This document shows positions 10,532 through 19,249 of a stretch of DNA of 64,000 nucleotides, piece after piece (within the stretch, counting starts at the first letter, position 1; every line of letters starts with the position of its first letter). The DNA comes from Massilia sp. ZL223 (GTDB lineage Bacteria > Pseudomonadota > Gammaproteobacteria > Burkholderiales > Burkholderiaceae_D), in the NCBI RefSeq assembly GCF_018119395.1, contig NZ_JAGPWD010000003.1, positions 124,001 through 188,000 of the forward strand, given 5' to 3'. Below the pieces are notes generated by a model that ran no database searches, was not told the DNA's origin, and was given only the letters and a program-made list of their open reading frames with translations. A program made the translations under genes and the position numbers.

Positions 10532-12493
10532 CTACTTCAGGTGCGGCAGCTTGCGGTAGATGGTGTTGCGCGAGACGCCGAGTGCGCGCGCCGTGGCCGA
10601 CACGTTGCCGCCGTGCGCTTCCAGCGACTTGAGGATCACGGTCAGCTCCATTTCGCCGAGCTGGACGCCGTTCGCCACCATCTGCTCGGCGCTGGGCACC
10701 GCTGCAGCCTCCGGCTCCTCCGGCATGCTGTCGATGTCGTCGAGGAAGTCGTCCGGCATGTGTTCGATGCCGATCTCGGGCTCGTCGCCGGCCATGATGA
10801 TGGCGGTGCGCAGCAGGTTGGTCAGCTGGCGGAAGTTGCCGGGCCATTTGTGGCGCCGGAACAGGCGCAGCACCTCGTCCGATACAGCGTACTGGCGGGT
10901 TTCGCATTCGGTCGCCAGGATCTTGCGCACCACGGTCTCGAGGTCGGTGCGGTCGCGCAGCGGCGGCAGCTTCACCACCAGGCCGTTGAGGCGGTAGTAG
11001 AGGTCTTCGCGGAACAGGCCCTGGGCGATGCGCTCGCGCAGGTTGTGGTTGGTGGCGCAGATCAGTTCCACATTGACCGGGATCGACTTGCTGCTGCCGA
11101 GCGGCGTGACCATGCGTTCCTGGAGCACGCGCAGCAGGTGGGCCTGCAGGCTGACCGGCATGTCGCCGATCTCGTCGAGGAAGAGGGTGCCGCCGTTCGC
11201 CTGCAGGATCTTGCCGGTCGCGCCCTTCTTGCGTGCCCCCGTGAAGGCGCCGTCCTCGTAGCCGAACAGCTCGGACTCGATCAGGGTTTCCGGAATCGAC
11301 GCGCAGTTTACCGCCACGAACGGTCCCATGGAGCGCGGCGAGTCGTTGTGGATGGCCTGGGCCAGCAGTTCCTTGCCGGTGCCGGTCTCGCCCATGACCA
11401 AGATCGGGATGTCGCGCCCGAGCACCTTGTTGACCTTGTCGATCACTTTTTCCAGCTGCGGGTCGCCGGTGTTCAGGTAGCGCAGGCCGGAAAGGCGCCG
11501 CGACCTGGCCGGGGCCGGGGGAGCCGGCGCAGGGACCTGGGCATGCTCGTCCGGGCTGGTGAGGGCGTGCACCCCGCTGCCCAGGCGCAGTTCCGCGCGT
11601 GCGCGCACCCGCACACCGTTGTGCATGCACAGGTCGAGCAGGCCGGGCGCGGCGGTGCGGTAATGGTCGAACAGGGCGGACACGGGCAGGCCGAAGAGCG
11701 AGCTGAATGTGTGGGTTTGCAGGGCGGGGAGGGACAGGCCGAGCTGGAACAGGCCGTTGCGGTTGGCCGCCAGGAAGCGCCCGCCCGGGCTGAAGGCCGC
11801 CATGCCTTCCATCAGGGTGCCGAGGAATTCCGCGCGGGTATGGAAGCGCAGGATGATCGCATGCTCGAAGTTCGCCGCGAACAGCTGGTTTTCGATCATC
11901 AGCGCGGACATGCGCACCAGCGCCATGGTGTGCTTGTGGTAGCTGCGGCGGTCGGAACTCACGTCCAGCACGCCGATGACGGTGCCCTGGTGATCGGTGA
12001 TCGGCGCGGCCGAGCAGGTGAGGAAGTGGTTGGCGGCCAGGAAGTGCTGGTCGGCGTGCACGAGCGAGGGCGCGCGCTCCGCGATGGCGGTGCCGATCGC
12101 GTTGGTGCCCATGCGTTCTTCCGACCAGCCCACGCCGGCCGAGAGCGCGACCCGGTTCGCCTTTTCGATGAAATCGGCGTCCCCCAGGGTGTGCAGGATC
12201 ACGCCCTGGGCGTCGGTCAGCAGGATCATGTTGTGGGTGTTCATGATCTGCTGGTAGAGCGTTTCCATGGCCGGCACCGCGTGGGTGTGCAGCTGGGCGT
12301 TCTTCTCCAGCAGGAAGGACAGGTCGTTGCGCGCCAGCGGATTGAAATCGGGACGGGCGCCCGGACACAGGCCGTAGCCCGCCGAGCGCTGGTGCGAGAT
12401 TTCGATGACGGCGGTCGCTTCTCCTTCGACGCTGCAGGTGGCCGCTGCCAGGCGGGAAGCCGATGACGCCGGCATTGGATCTCGATGCATCAT
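10532..12493 (-). CDS. AcoR-type sigma-54-dependent transcriptional activator
   Basis: The 653-residue protein has an N-terminal GAF-like sensory region (about residues 75-205), an AAA+ domain with Walker A GETGTGKE (368-375), the sigma-54 contact loop GAFTGA (415-420) and Walker B GTLFLDEI (435-442), and a Fis-type helix-turn-helix at the end (GNVSATARALGVSRNTIYRKL). It is not a phosphorylated response regulator; the GAF domain probably senses an alcohol or aldehyde. Three sigma-54 promoters in the adjacent cluster are the likely targets. The start at 12493 has AAGGAG eight bases before it; an ATG 66 bp further upstream is less likely. Confidence 0.9.
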   Translation of the reverse strand: MMHRDPMPASSASRLAAATCSVEGEATAVIEISHQRSAGYGLCPGARPDFNPLARNDLSFLLEKNAQLHTHAVPAMETLYQQIMNTHNMILLTDAQGVILHTLGDADFIEKANRVALSAGVGWSEERMGTNAIGTAIAERAPSLVHADQHFLAANHFLTCSAAPITDHQGTVIGVLDVSSDRRSYHKHTMALVRMSALMIENQLFAANFEHAIILRFHTRAEFLGTLMEGMAAFSPGGRFLAANRNGLFQLGLSLPALQTHTFSSLFGLPVSALFDHYRTAAPGLLDLCMHNGVRVRARAELRLGSGVHALTSPDEHAQVPAPAPPAPARSRRLSGLRYLNTGDPQLEKVIDKVNKVLGRDIPILVMGETGTGKELLAQAIHNDSPRSMGPFVAVNCASIPETLIESELFGYEDGAFTGARKKGATGKILQANGGTLFLDEIGDMPVSLQAHLLRVLQERMVTPLGSSKSIPVNVELICATNHNLRERIAQGLFREDLYYRLNGLVVKLPPLRDRTDLETVVRKILATECETRQYAVSDEVLRLFRRHKWPGNFRQLTNLLRTAIIMAGDEPEIGIEHMPDDFLDDIDSMPEEPEAAAVPSAEQMVANGVQLGEMELTVILKSLEAHGGNVSATARALGVSRNTIYRKLPHLK

Positions 12494-12551
12494 TCCATGT
12501 CTCCTTTCGGCCCGGTGGGCGGGCTCTCGTGCTGGAATCGCTGTTCCATAA

Positions 12552-12568
12552 TGTAACACCTGTACCAG
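12552..12568 (+). promoter_or_regulatory. Candidate operator in front of the sigma-54 activator
   Basis: TGTAACACCTGTACCAG matches the motif before the exaC promoter (TGCAACAGATGTACCAG) at 15 of 17 positions. It lies about 60 bp upstream of the activator gene start and is flanked by TGTTCC (12542) and GGAACA (12572), an inverted pair. Autoregulation by the activator is a reasonable inference. Confidence 0.5.
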
Positions 12569-12702
12569 GACGGAACATCTCCCCTATGCGGAATTCGTGG
12601 GACAAGCCTGATTCAGATGGTCTGGTGGAAAGCTATGCAAATGCGATGCCACGTTCGGGGTGGGGATTGCATTGAGGGAAACTCGATTTCTACAAATGTA
12701 TA

Positions 12703-12708
12703 TATAAT
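12703..12708 (+). promoter_or_regulatory. -10 box upstream of the CLC channel gene
   Basis: A perfect TATAAT lies 29 bp before the ATG at 12737, in an AT-rich stretch that stands out from the surrounding GC-rich DNA. No convincing -35 element was found at the right spacing. Confidence 0.45.
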
Positions 12709-12736
12709 GAGCGGCTTGCGACCTTGACGCTCCACC

Positions 12737-14062
12737 ATGCCTCCCGATCCTTCCCAGCACGACGTCCGCACTGCCTTCCGGCGCGAAATCATCTCTCCGC
12801 ATCTTTGGGCCACCCGCGCCGTGGTCGTCAGCACGGCGGCGCTGGCCGGGCTCGTCGTGGTGGGCTTCACCTGGCTGGCCGAGGCGGCGTTCGCAGTGTT
12901 CCGGGGCCTGGAAGGGCAGGCCTGGTGGCTGCCGATCGCATGGACGCCCTTGTGCTGCGCGGCGGTGGTCTGGGCGACCCGGCGCTATGCGCGCGGCGCG
13001 GCCGGGTCCGGCATTCCGCAAGTGATGGCGGCGCTCGATCCCGCGCTGTCGGGAGGCCGCCGGCCGCTGCTCGTCTCCTTGCGGCTCAGCATGGCGAAGA
13101 TCGGCCTGACCTCCGCAGGACTGCTGGGCGGCCTGTCGCTCGGCCGCGAGGGGCCGTCGGTGCAGATCGCCGCCGGGGTGATGCTGGGCGCGCGCCGCTG
13201 GCTGCCGAAGGGCAGCGGCGTCAGCGCCCACTCGCTGCTCGTTGCCGGGGGCGCGGCGGGGATCGCGGCCGCCTTCAACACGCCGCTGGCAGGGGTGATG
13301 TTCGCCATCGAGGAGCTGTCGCGCTCGCCCGAACAACGGAACAGCGGCCTGATCGTCGCCGGCATCGTGCTGGCCGGCCTGATCGCCGTGTCGGTCCATG
13401 GCAACGGCACCCATTTCGGCGTCATCCACCCCGGGCCGATCGGGCTCGCGCTGCTGTGGCCCGGCCTGCTCGCGGCCCTGGCCAGCGGCTGCGCCGGCGG
13501 CCTGTTCGCGCGCCTGCTGCTGACCTGCCTGCGCGGCCAGTCGCCCGATGCGCCCAGCCGCTGGCGCGCGCGCCATCCGGTGTGGTTCGCGGCCGGCTGC
13601 GGGCTGTTGGTAGCGCTGATCGGCGCGCTCAGCGGCGGCGCGACCTACGGCAGCGGCAACGAGGCGACCCGCAGCCTGCTCGAGAACGAGGCCAGCCTGC
13701 CGGGCGCATTCACCTTCTTCAAATTCGTCGCGACCTGGCTCACCGCATGGTCGGGCGTGCCGGCGGGGATCTTCGCGCCTTCGCTCTCGATCGGCGCCGC
13801 CCTCGGCCACGACATCGCGCTGCTGACCGGCTATACCCACGGCGCCGCCCTGATCGCGCTGGGCATGGTCGGCTTCCTGGCGGCCGCCACCCAGGCGCCG
13901 TTGACCGCCTTCATCATCGTCATGGAAATGGTCGACGGCCACAGCATGGTGCTGAGCCTGATGGCCTGCGCGGTCGTGGCCAGCACCGTGTCGCGCGTGC
14001 TGAGCCCGCCGCTGTACGGGGCGCTGGCCGCGATCCAGTTGCCGCCGAGGCCGCTGCGCTGA
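12737..14062 (+). CDS. CLC-family chloride channel or H+/Cl- antiporter
   Basis: The 441-residue integral membrane protein carries the three anion-selectivity motifs of the CLC family: GSGIP (residues 90-94), GREGP (136-140, with the gating Glu) and GIFAP (about 337-341). At least ten hydrophobic segments are present. There is no C-terminal CBS domain pair. Such proteins move chloride, or exchange it for protons, across the inner membrane, often in acid or osmotic stress. The gene stands alone between two regulatory regions; its closest functional neighbours are the compatible-solute and mechanosensitive channel genes downstream. Confidence 0.9.
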   Translation: MPPDPSQHDVRTAFRREIISPHLWATRAVVVSTAALAGLVVVGFTWLAEAAFAVFRGLEGQAWWLPIAWTPLCCAAVVWATRRYARGAAGSGIPQVMAALDPALSGGRRPLLVSLRLSMAKIGLTSAGLLGGLSLGREGPSVQIAAGVMLGARRWLPKGSGVSAHSLLVAGGAAGIAAAFNTPLAGVMFAIEELSRSPEQRNSGLIVAGIVLAGLIAVSVHGNGTHFGVIHPGPIGLALLWPGLLAALASGCAGGLFARLLLTCLRGQSPDAPSRWRARHPVWFAAGCGLLVALIGALSGGATYGSGNEATRSLLENEASLPGAFTFFKFVATWLTAWSGVPAGIFAPSLSIGAALGHDIALLTGYTHGAALIALGMVGFLAAATQAPLTAFIIVMEMVDGHSMVLSLMACAVVASTVSRVLSPPLYGALAAIQLPPRPLR

Positions 14063-14094
14063 ATGAGTGCGAATTGCATTTTTGGACATTACAT

Positions 14095-14123
14095 TTGTCC
14101 AAATAATGTTTACTTGATATAAT
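14095..14123 (+). promoter_or_regulatory. Sigma-70-type promoter of the glucosylglycerol operon
   Basis: TTGTCC (14095-14100) and TATAAT (14118-14123) are separated by exactly 17 bp. The start codon is about 190 bp further on, leaving a long leader that contains hairpins, including GTGGCGGC-TTC-GCCGCCAC at 14236-14254. Confidence 0.7.
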
Positions 14124-14310
14124 TCAACGAGCTCGCCGGAGCAGGGAGTCCTCCTTCCGGCGCAGCCGCAACACCTCGCTTGTTTCCATTCCTGGCAATC
14201 GGACGGCGCCGCATGGCGTCCGATTGTGTTCGCCTTGTGGCGGCTTCGCCGCCACTCCCACCAGGTCGGCGCAGCAGCGCCGAGCGCATCGCTCTGAAAG
14301 GACGAAGACG

Positions 14311-16623
14311 ATGACCAATTCCGTACCACCGCAATGGGCGCCTCGCCCGCATCCGCATCACTTTGTACTCGCCACCGATCTCGACGGCACACTGCTGGCC
14401 GGCAGCGTCCTTGCACGCCGCCAGGTGCGCGAGCTGTTCGCCGCCAGGGAATCGGGCGCCACGCTCGTGTTCGTCACAGGGCGCGGGCTCGAATCGATCC
14501 TGCCGCTGCTGAGCGACCCGACGATTCCCACGCCCGACTACATCATCGCCGACGTCGGCGCCACCATCGTCGACGGCGCGCTGCGCCCGGTCGGCGACCT
14601 GCAGGACGAGATCGCCGCGCGCTGGCCCGGCTCGCAAGCCGTGTTGCGCGCCCTGGCCGGCTTCCCCGGCCTGGTGCGCCAGAGCGTGCCGCAGGAACGG
14701 CGCTGCTCCTTCGTGGCGCGCGCGGAGGATGTGACGCCGGCCCTGCGCGCGGCGGTCGGGGAGCTCGATTGCGACCTCCTGATGTCGGCGGGCCGCTACC
14801 TCGACGTGCTGCCGCGCGGCGTCGGCAAGGGCCCGGCACTGCTGCGCCTGGCCCAGGCGGCCGGCTTCGATCCCGCCACGGTGGTGGTCGCGGGCGACAC
14901 GCTGAACGACTTGTCGATGTACGAGACCGGCCTGCGCGGCATCGTGGTCGGCGGCGCCGAGCCGGCGCTGGTGGAACAGGTGCGCAAATGGCCGCTGGTG
15001 CACGTGGCCGCCGGCGAAGGCTGCGACGGCATCCTGGAAGGGCTCGCGCGCCACGGCGCGATCGCGCCGGCCGTAGCGCCCGCCGCGCTCCCGGCCCCGC
15101 GCGGCGGGGCGGAACTGGTGATGGTCTACCACCGCCAGCCTTTCGACGAAGTGCTCGAGGACGGCGTCGTCCGGCGCCGCCGGCCGCGCAGCCCGAACGG
15201 CATCATCCCGACCCTGCTGCGCTTCTTCGCCGGCGAGCGCGCGGGATCCTGGGTGGCGTGGTCGCAGCAGGCCAGCCGCGATCCGGAAGGCTTCGCCACC
15301 CACGTGCAGGTCGATCCCGAGCGCTATCCGCTGCTGCAGGCCGCGCGGGTGGCGCTGACGGCCGAGGACATCGACATCTTCTACAAGAAGTTTTCGAAGG
15401 AAGCCTTCTGGCCGATCATCTTTTCCTTCCCCGACAAGGCCGAGTTCCGGCAGGCGCACTGGGAACGCTTCCTGGAAGTGAACCGCCTGTTCGCCGAGCA
15501 GGCGGCGCGCGAGGCGGCGGAAGGGGCGCTGGTCTGGGTGCACGACTACAACCTGTGGATGGTGCCGGCCTTCCTGCGCCCGCTGCGGCCCGACCTGCGG
15601 ATCGCCTTCTTCCACCACACCGCCTTCCCCTCGAGCGACGTGTTCAACATCCTGCCCTGGCGCCGCGAGATCGTCGGCAGCCTGCTGCAGTGCGACTACG
15701 TGGGCTTCCATATCCCGCGCTACGTCGAGAACTTCGTCGACGCGGTGCGCAGCTATGCGCCCGTGGACGCCCGCGGCAAGGTGGCGTGCGCGCCGCGCTT
15801 TCTCACCTATGGATGCGCGCTCGGCGTCGATACCATGACTACCGCGATCGAGGCGGGTGGACGCCGGGTCGGCCTGGGCGCGCATCCGGTCGGCACCGAC
15901 GTCGCCATGATCGAGCGTGTCGTGGCCGGCGCGCCGCTGCGCGAGCAGGCCGCGGCCATCGAAGCCTACCTGGGCGGTGCGACCGGCATCGTGTCGATCG
16001 AACGCCTCGACTATGTCAAGGGCACGCTCGAGAAACTGCAAGCCTTCGAGCGCCTGCTGGAACGCCATCCCGAGCACATTGGCAAGGTCACCTTGCTGAA
16101 CGTGATCACGCCGGCCGCGCCGGGCATGGAAATCTACGAGAGCCTGCGCGTGGAAGTGGACCGGGCGGTGGGGCGGATCAACGGCCGCTTCTCGACCCTG
16201 GACTGGGTGCCGGTGCGCTACTTCTACCGCTCGCTGCCGTTCGAGGAAGTGCTGGCCCACTACGTGGCCTGCGACATCGCCTGGATCACGCCGCTGCGCG
16301 ACGGCCTGAACCTGGTCGCCAAGGAATTCGTCGCCGCCAAGAAGGCCAGCGCGCGTTCCGGTGTGCTGATCCTGTCGGAGTTCGCCGGCGCGGCGGTCGA
16401 ACTGCACGGAGCCCTGCTGACCAATCCCTACGACGCCAACGCCATGACGGCCTCGCTGCACCAGGCCCTGAGCATGGGCGAGGACGAGCGCGCCTACCGC
16501 ACCGCGCGCATGGCCATGATCGCGGAAGAGCACGACGTGGCGCGCTGGGGCAGGGACTTCATCGCCGCCGCCGGCGGCGATGCAGCGGAACTGCAAGCCG
16601 CCCCCGAACCACTGGCCGCCTGA
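14311..16623 (+). CDS. ggpPS: Glucosylglycerol-phosphate synthase/phosphatase fusion (GgpPS-like)
   Basis: The 770-residue protein joins an N-terminal HAD phosphatase of the sucrose-phosphatase type (DLDGTLL, residues 23-29; GDTLNDLSM) to a C-terminal GT20 glycosyltransferase from about residue 275. The transferase reads RRPRSPNGIIPTLLRFF, close to cyanobacterial GgpS rather than the OtsA loop, and includes IERLDYVKG and LRDGLNLVAKEFVA. The phosphatase-first order matches GgpPS described from Stenotrophomonas, which makes the compatible solute glucosylglycerol from ADP-glucose and glycerol-3-phosphate. A bifunctional trehalose enzyme is the main alternative; those usually have OtsA first. The ATG at 14311 follows AAAGGACGAAG. 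Confidence 0.72.
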   Translation: MTNSVPPQWAPRPHPHHFVLATDLDGTLLAGSVLARRQVRELFAARESGATLVFVTGRGLESILPLLSDPTIPTPDYIIADVGATIVDGALRPVGDLQDEIAARWPGSQAVLRALAGFPGLVRQSVPQERRCSFVARAEDVTPALRAAVGELDCDLLMSAGRYLDVLPRGVGKGPALLRLAQAAGFDPATVVVAGDTLNDLSMYETGLRGIVVGGAEPALVEQVRKWPLVHVAAGEGCDGILEGLARHGAIAPAVAPAALPAPRGGAELVMVYHRQPFDEVLEDGVVRRRRPRSPNGIIPTLLRFFAGERAGSWVAWSQQASRDPEGFATHVQVDPERYPLLQAARVALTAEDIDIFYKKFSKEAFWPIIFSFPDKAEFRQAHWERFLEVNRLFAEQAAREAAEGALVWVHDYNLWMVPAFLRPLRPDLRIAFFHHTAFPSSDVFNILPWRREIVGSLLQCDYVGFHIPRYVENFVDAVRSYAPVDARGKVACAPRFLTYGCALGVDTMTTAIEAGGRRVGLGAHPVGTDVAMIERVVAGAPLREQAAAIEAYLGGATGIVSIERLDYVKGTLEKLQAFERLLERHPEHIGKVTLLNVITPAAPGMEIYESLRVEVDRAVGRINGRFSTLDWVPVRYFYRSLPFEEVLAHYVACDIAWITPLRDGLNLVAKEFVAAKKASARSGVLILSEFAGAAVELHGALLTNPYDANAMTASLHQALSMGEDERAYRTARMAMIAEEHDVARWGRDFIAAAGGDAAELQAAPEPLAA

Positions 16624-16635
16624 GAGGAGCACGCC

Positions 16636-17700
16636 ATGGACTACCTGATACTCGGCAACGACCTGCTCGCCTGGGCGATTGCCCTCGGCATCGCCGCGGC
16701 GGTCTACCTGCTGCTGCACATCGCCAAGCGCCTGATCGTGCGGCGCCTGCGCGCATTCACGCGGGCGACCTCCACCTACCTGGACGACCTCGCGGTCGGC
16801 GTGCTGTCGGCCACCCATCCGCTGTTCCTGCTGGCGCTGGGCTTGTATGCTGGATCGCACTGGCTGGACCTGCCCGAAAAAACTACGACACTCCTCAGCC
16901 GCCTGGCCATCGCGGCGCTGCTGCTGCAAGTGGCGCGCTGGGGCGACGTCGGCGTGCACGGCTGGCTTCAGCACTACCGGACCCGGCGCAGCGCGCAGGA
17001 TGCGGCCAGCACCACCTCCACCGCGGCGCTTGGCTTCGTGGCCCGCACCGCGGTCTGGGTGATCATCGTCCTGATGATCCTCGATAACTTCGGGGTCAAC
17101 ATCACGACCCTGGTCGCCAGCCTGGGCATCGGCGGCATCGCGGTCGCGCTGGCCCTGCAGAACGTGCTGGGCGACCTGTTCTCCTCGCTGTCGATCGTGC
17201 TCGACAAGCCCTTCGTGGTGGGCGATTTCATCGCGGTGGACGACATCTCCGGCACGGTCGAATACGTGGGCCTGAAGACCACCCGCATCCGCGGGCTGGG
17301 CGGGGAGCAGGTGGTGTTCTCGAACAGCGACCTGCTCGGCAGCAGGATCCGCAACTTCAAGCGCATGGAGACCCGGCGCATCGTGTTCGCCATCGGCGTC
17401 ACCTACGAGATCGGCAGGCAGCAGCTGCGCGCCATTCCCGCCATCCTGCGCGAGGTCGTGGAAGCGCAGCCGCAGGTCAGGTTCGACCGGGCGCACTTCA
17501 AGTCCTACGGCGCTTCCTCGATCGATTTCGAGACCGTGTACATCGTGCAGACGGCGGACTACGGCGCCTATATGGACATCCAGCAGGCGATCAACCTCGC
17601 GCTGTTCGACCGTTTCGCAGAGGAAGGCATCGACTTCGCCTATCCGACCCAGACCGTGTACCTGGCGCGGGCCGGGACCAGGCCCGAGGCGGGGGCGTAG
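16636..17700 (+). CDS. MscS-family mechanosensitive channel
   Basis: This 354-residue membrane protein has about four hydrophobic segments in the first 180 residues, a pore-lining helix region (LVASLGIGGIAVALALQNVLGD) and the MscS beta domain (GDFIAVDDISGTVEYVGLKT, then FSNSDLLGSRIRNFKRM). It begins 12 bp after the synthase gene with a GAGAGGAG site, so the two are cotranscribed. In Stenotrophomonas the equivalent gene beside ggpPS (ycaP) encodes a small-conductance channel linked to glucosylglycerol release, which is the favoured role here by analogy. Confidence 0.88.
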   Translation: MDYLILGNDLLAWAIALGIAAAVYLLLHIAKRLIVRRLRAFTRATSTYLDDLAVGVLSATHPLFLLALGLYAGSHWLDLPEKTTTLLSRLAIAALLLQVARWGDVGVHGWLQHYRTRRSAQDAASTTSTAALGFVARTAVWVIIVLMILDNFGVNITTLVASLGIGGIAVALALQNVLGDLFSSLSIVLDKPFVVGDFIAVDDISGTVEYVGLKTTRIRGLGGEQVVFSNSDLLGSRIRNFKRMETRRIVFAIGVTYEIGRQQLRAIPAILREVVEAQPQVRFDRAHFKSYGASSIDFETVYIVQTADYGAYMDIQQAINLALFDRFAEEGIDFAYPTQTVYLARAGTRPEAGA

Positions 17701-17729
17701 GGAAGGGCTGTCGGCAGGCGGATACAAAG

Positions 17730-17757
17730 CTTGCCGCTCTGGCAGCATCGCGGCAAG
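17730..17757 (+). other. Inverted repeat after the mscS-type gene
   Basis: CTTGCCGC and GCGGCAAG form a perfect 8-bp stem with a 12-base loop 30 bp after the channel stop. No T run follows on the plus strand, so it is a weak terminator or processing site candidate. Confidence 0.4.
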
Positions 17758-17821
17758 AAACATTTGTACAAACGGAGATTCCCGGCGAAAATCTCGGCTT
17801 TCCATCAGGGAACACCGCGAC

Positions 17822-19249
17822 ATGAACCTGCCCGAGACGACATCCCGCACGGCCTCCCTGCGCGAGGCCATCGCCCACCGCTTCAGCCTGCTCGACGACA
17901 AGGCCGACGACGACGAGATCGACCGCAGCCTGCGCGCTGGCGTGGAGCTGCGCGGCGCCACGCCCTGGATCCTGATGTTCGCGATCGTGATCGCTTCGGT
18001 CGGCCTGAACACCAACTCGAACGCGGTGATCATCGGCGCGATGCTGGTCTCGCCCCTGATGGGACCGATCGTCGGGCTCGGCTACGGCGTCGGCATTCAC
18101 GATTTCGCCCTGGTGCGCCGTTCCTTGGTGAACCTGGGGATCGCGGCCGGCATCAGCCTGCTGACCTCGACCTTGTACTTCATGCTGACGCCGCTGGACG
18201 AGGCCCAGTCCGAGCTGCTGGCGCGCACCACGCCTTCCCTGTGGGACGTCTTGATCGCGCTGGCCGGCGGCCTGGCGGGCATCATCGGCCAGACCCGCCG
18301 CGAAAAATCGAACGTGATCCCCGGCGTGGCCATCGCGACCGCGCTGATGCCGCCGCTGTGCACGGCCGGCTACGGCCTCGCCAATGGCGACTGGTCGGTG
18401 TTCGGCGGCGCCTTCTATCTGTTCTCGATCAACTGCGTGTTCATCGCCTTCGCCGCGGTGGTGGTCATCGAGTTCCTGCGCCTGCCGCACCGCAAGTTCC
18501 TCGACCCGCGCAGGGAGCGCCACGTCAAGCGCGCGCTGCTCGCCATCGTGCTGCTTACCGGCCTGCCCAGTATCTACCTGGCGGCCAGGCTGGTCGACAA
18601 CGAAGTCTTCAAGAACCGCGCGCGCGAGTTCGTGCGCAGGGAATTCAGGGCGGCCCAGGTCCACGTGCTCGACACCAACGTGGTGCCCGGCACGCGCGAC
18701 ATCGAAGTCACCCTGATCGGCGCCCGCCTGCCGGCGGCCGCGATCAAGACGATCGAAGGACGCCTGGCGCCGGCCGGCCTGCAGGATGCGCGGCTGTCGG
18801 TCCACCAGGCCCAGGCCGAGACCGACAACAAGATCGACGTGCGCAGCCTGAAGGCGGACATCCTGGCCGACATCGTGCGCAACAACCAGCAGGCGCTGCA
18901 GGACAAGGATGCGCGCATCGCCGCGCTCCAGGCCCAGCTGAGCGGGCAGCAGGAATGGGTGGAGCAGGCTGGGGCGGTCACGCGTGAATTCGAGGCCCAG
19001 TATCCGCAGTGCGGCAACGTGCTGGTGGGCCGCGCGGTGGCGCCGGAGGCTGGGCAGGGCGCACTGGTCCCGATCCTGAGCGCCGACTGCCGGCGCCGGC
19101 CCGGCGCCGCCGATATCAAGCGCATCCACGACTGGCTGAAGGTCAGGACCGGCGACGCCGGAGCGAAGCTGGTGCTGTCGGCGACCCGCGGGAAGATCAT
19201 GCGCCGGGAAGCCCTGGCGACTGGCCCGGCGCCGGCATCGAAAGGCTAG
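17822..19249 (+). CDS. DUF389 (TIGR00341-type) membrane protein
   Basis: The 475-residue protein has five or six membrane segments between about residues 40 and 260, including the conserved family stretch NAVIIGAMLVSPLMGPIVGLG and a second VIPGVAIATALMPPLCTAGYG. A soluble C-terminal half of about 220 residues contains a coiled-coil-like segment (about 340-380). DUF389 proteins have no firm function. The gene follows the osmotic solute operon by 120 bp, but no shared promoter is evident. Its 3' end overlaps the convergent AraC gene by 53 bp. Confidence 0.82.
   Translation: MNLPETTSRTASLREAIAHRFSLLDDKADDDEIDRSLRAGVELRGATPWILMFAIVIASVGLNTNSNAVIIGAMLVSPLMGPIVGLGYGVGIHDFALVRRSLVNLGIAAGISLLTSTLYFMLTPLDEAQSELLARTTPSLWDVLIALAGGLAGIIGQTRREKSNVIPGVAIATALMPPLCTAGYGLANGDWSVFGGAFYLFSINCVFIAFAAVVVIEFLRLPHRKFLDPRRERHVKRALLAIVLLTGLPSIYLAARLVDNEVFKNRAREFVRREFRAAQVHVLDTNVVPGTRDIEVTLIGARLPAAAIKTIEGRLAPAGLQDARLSVHQAQAETDNKIDVRSLKADILADIVRNNQQALQDKDARIAALQAQLSGQQEWVEQAGAVTREFEAQYPQCGNVLVGRAVAPEAGQGALVPILSADCRRRPGAADIKRIHDWLKVRTGDAGAKLVLSATRGKIMRREALATGPAPASKG

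Noticed and set aside
14311..16623. Trehalose-6-phosphate synthase/phosphatase (OtsAB fusion)
   Set aside because: Domain order, the SPNGIIPTLL loop and the MscS neighbour fit glucosylglycerol-phosphate synthase better, although trehalose is not excluded without assay.
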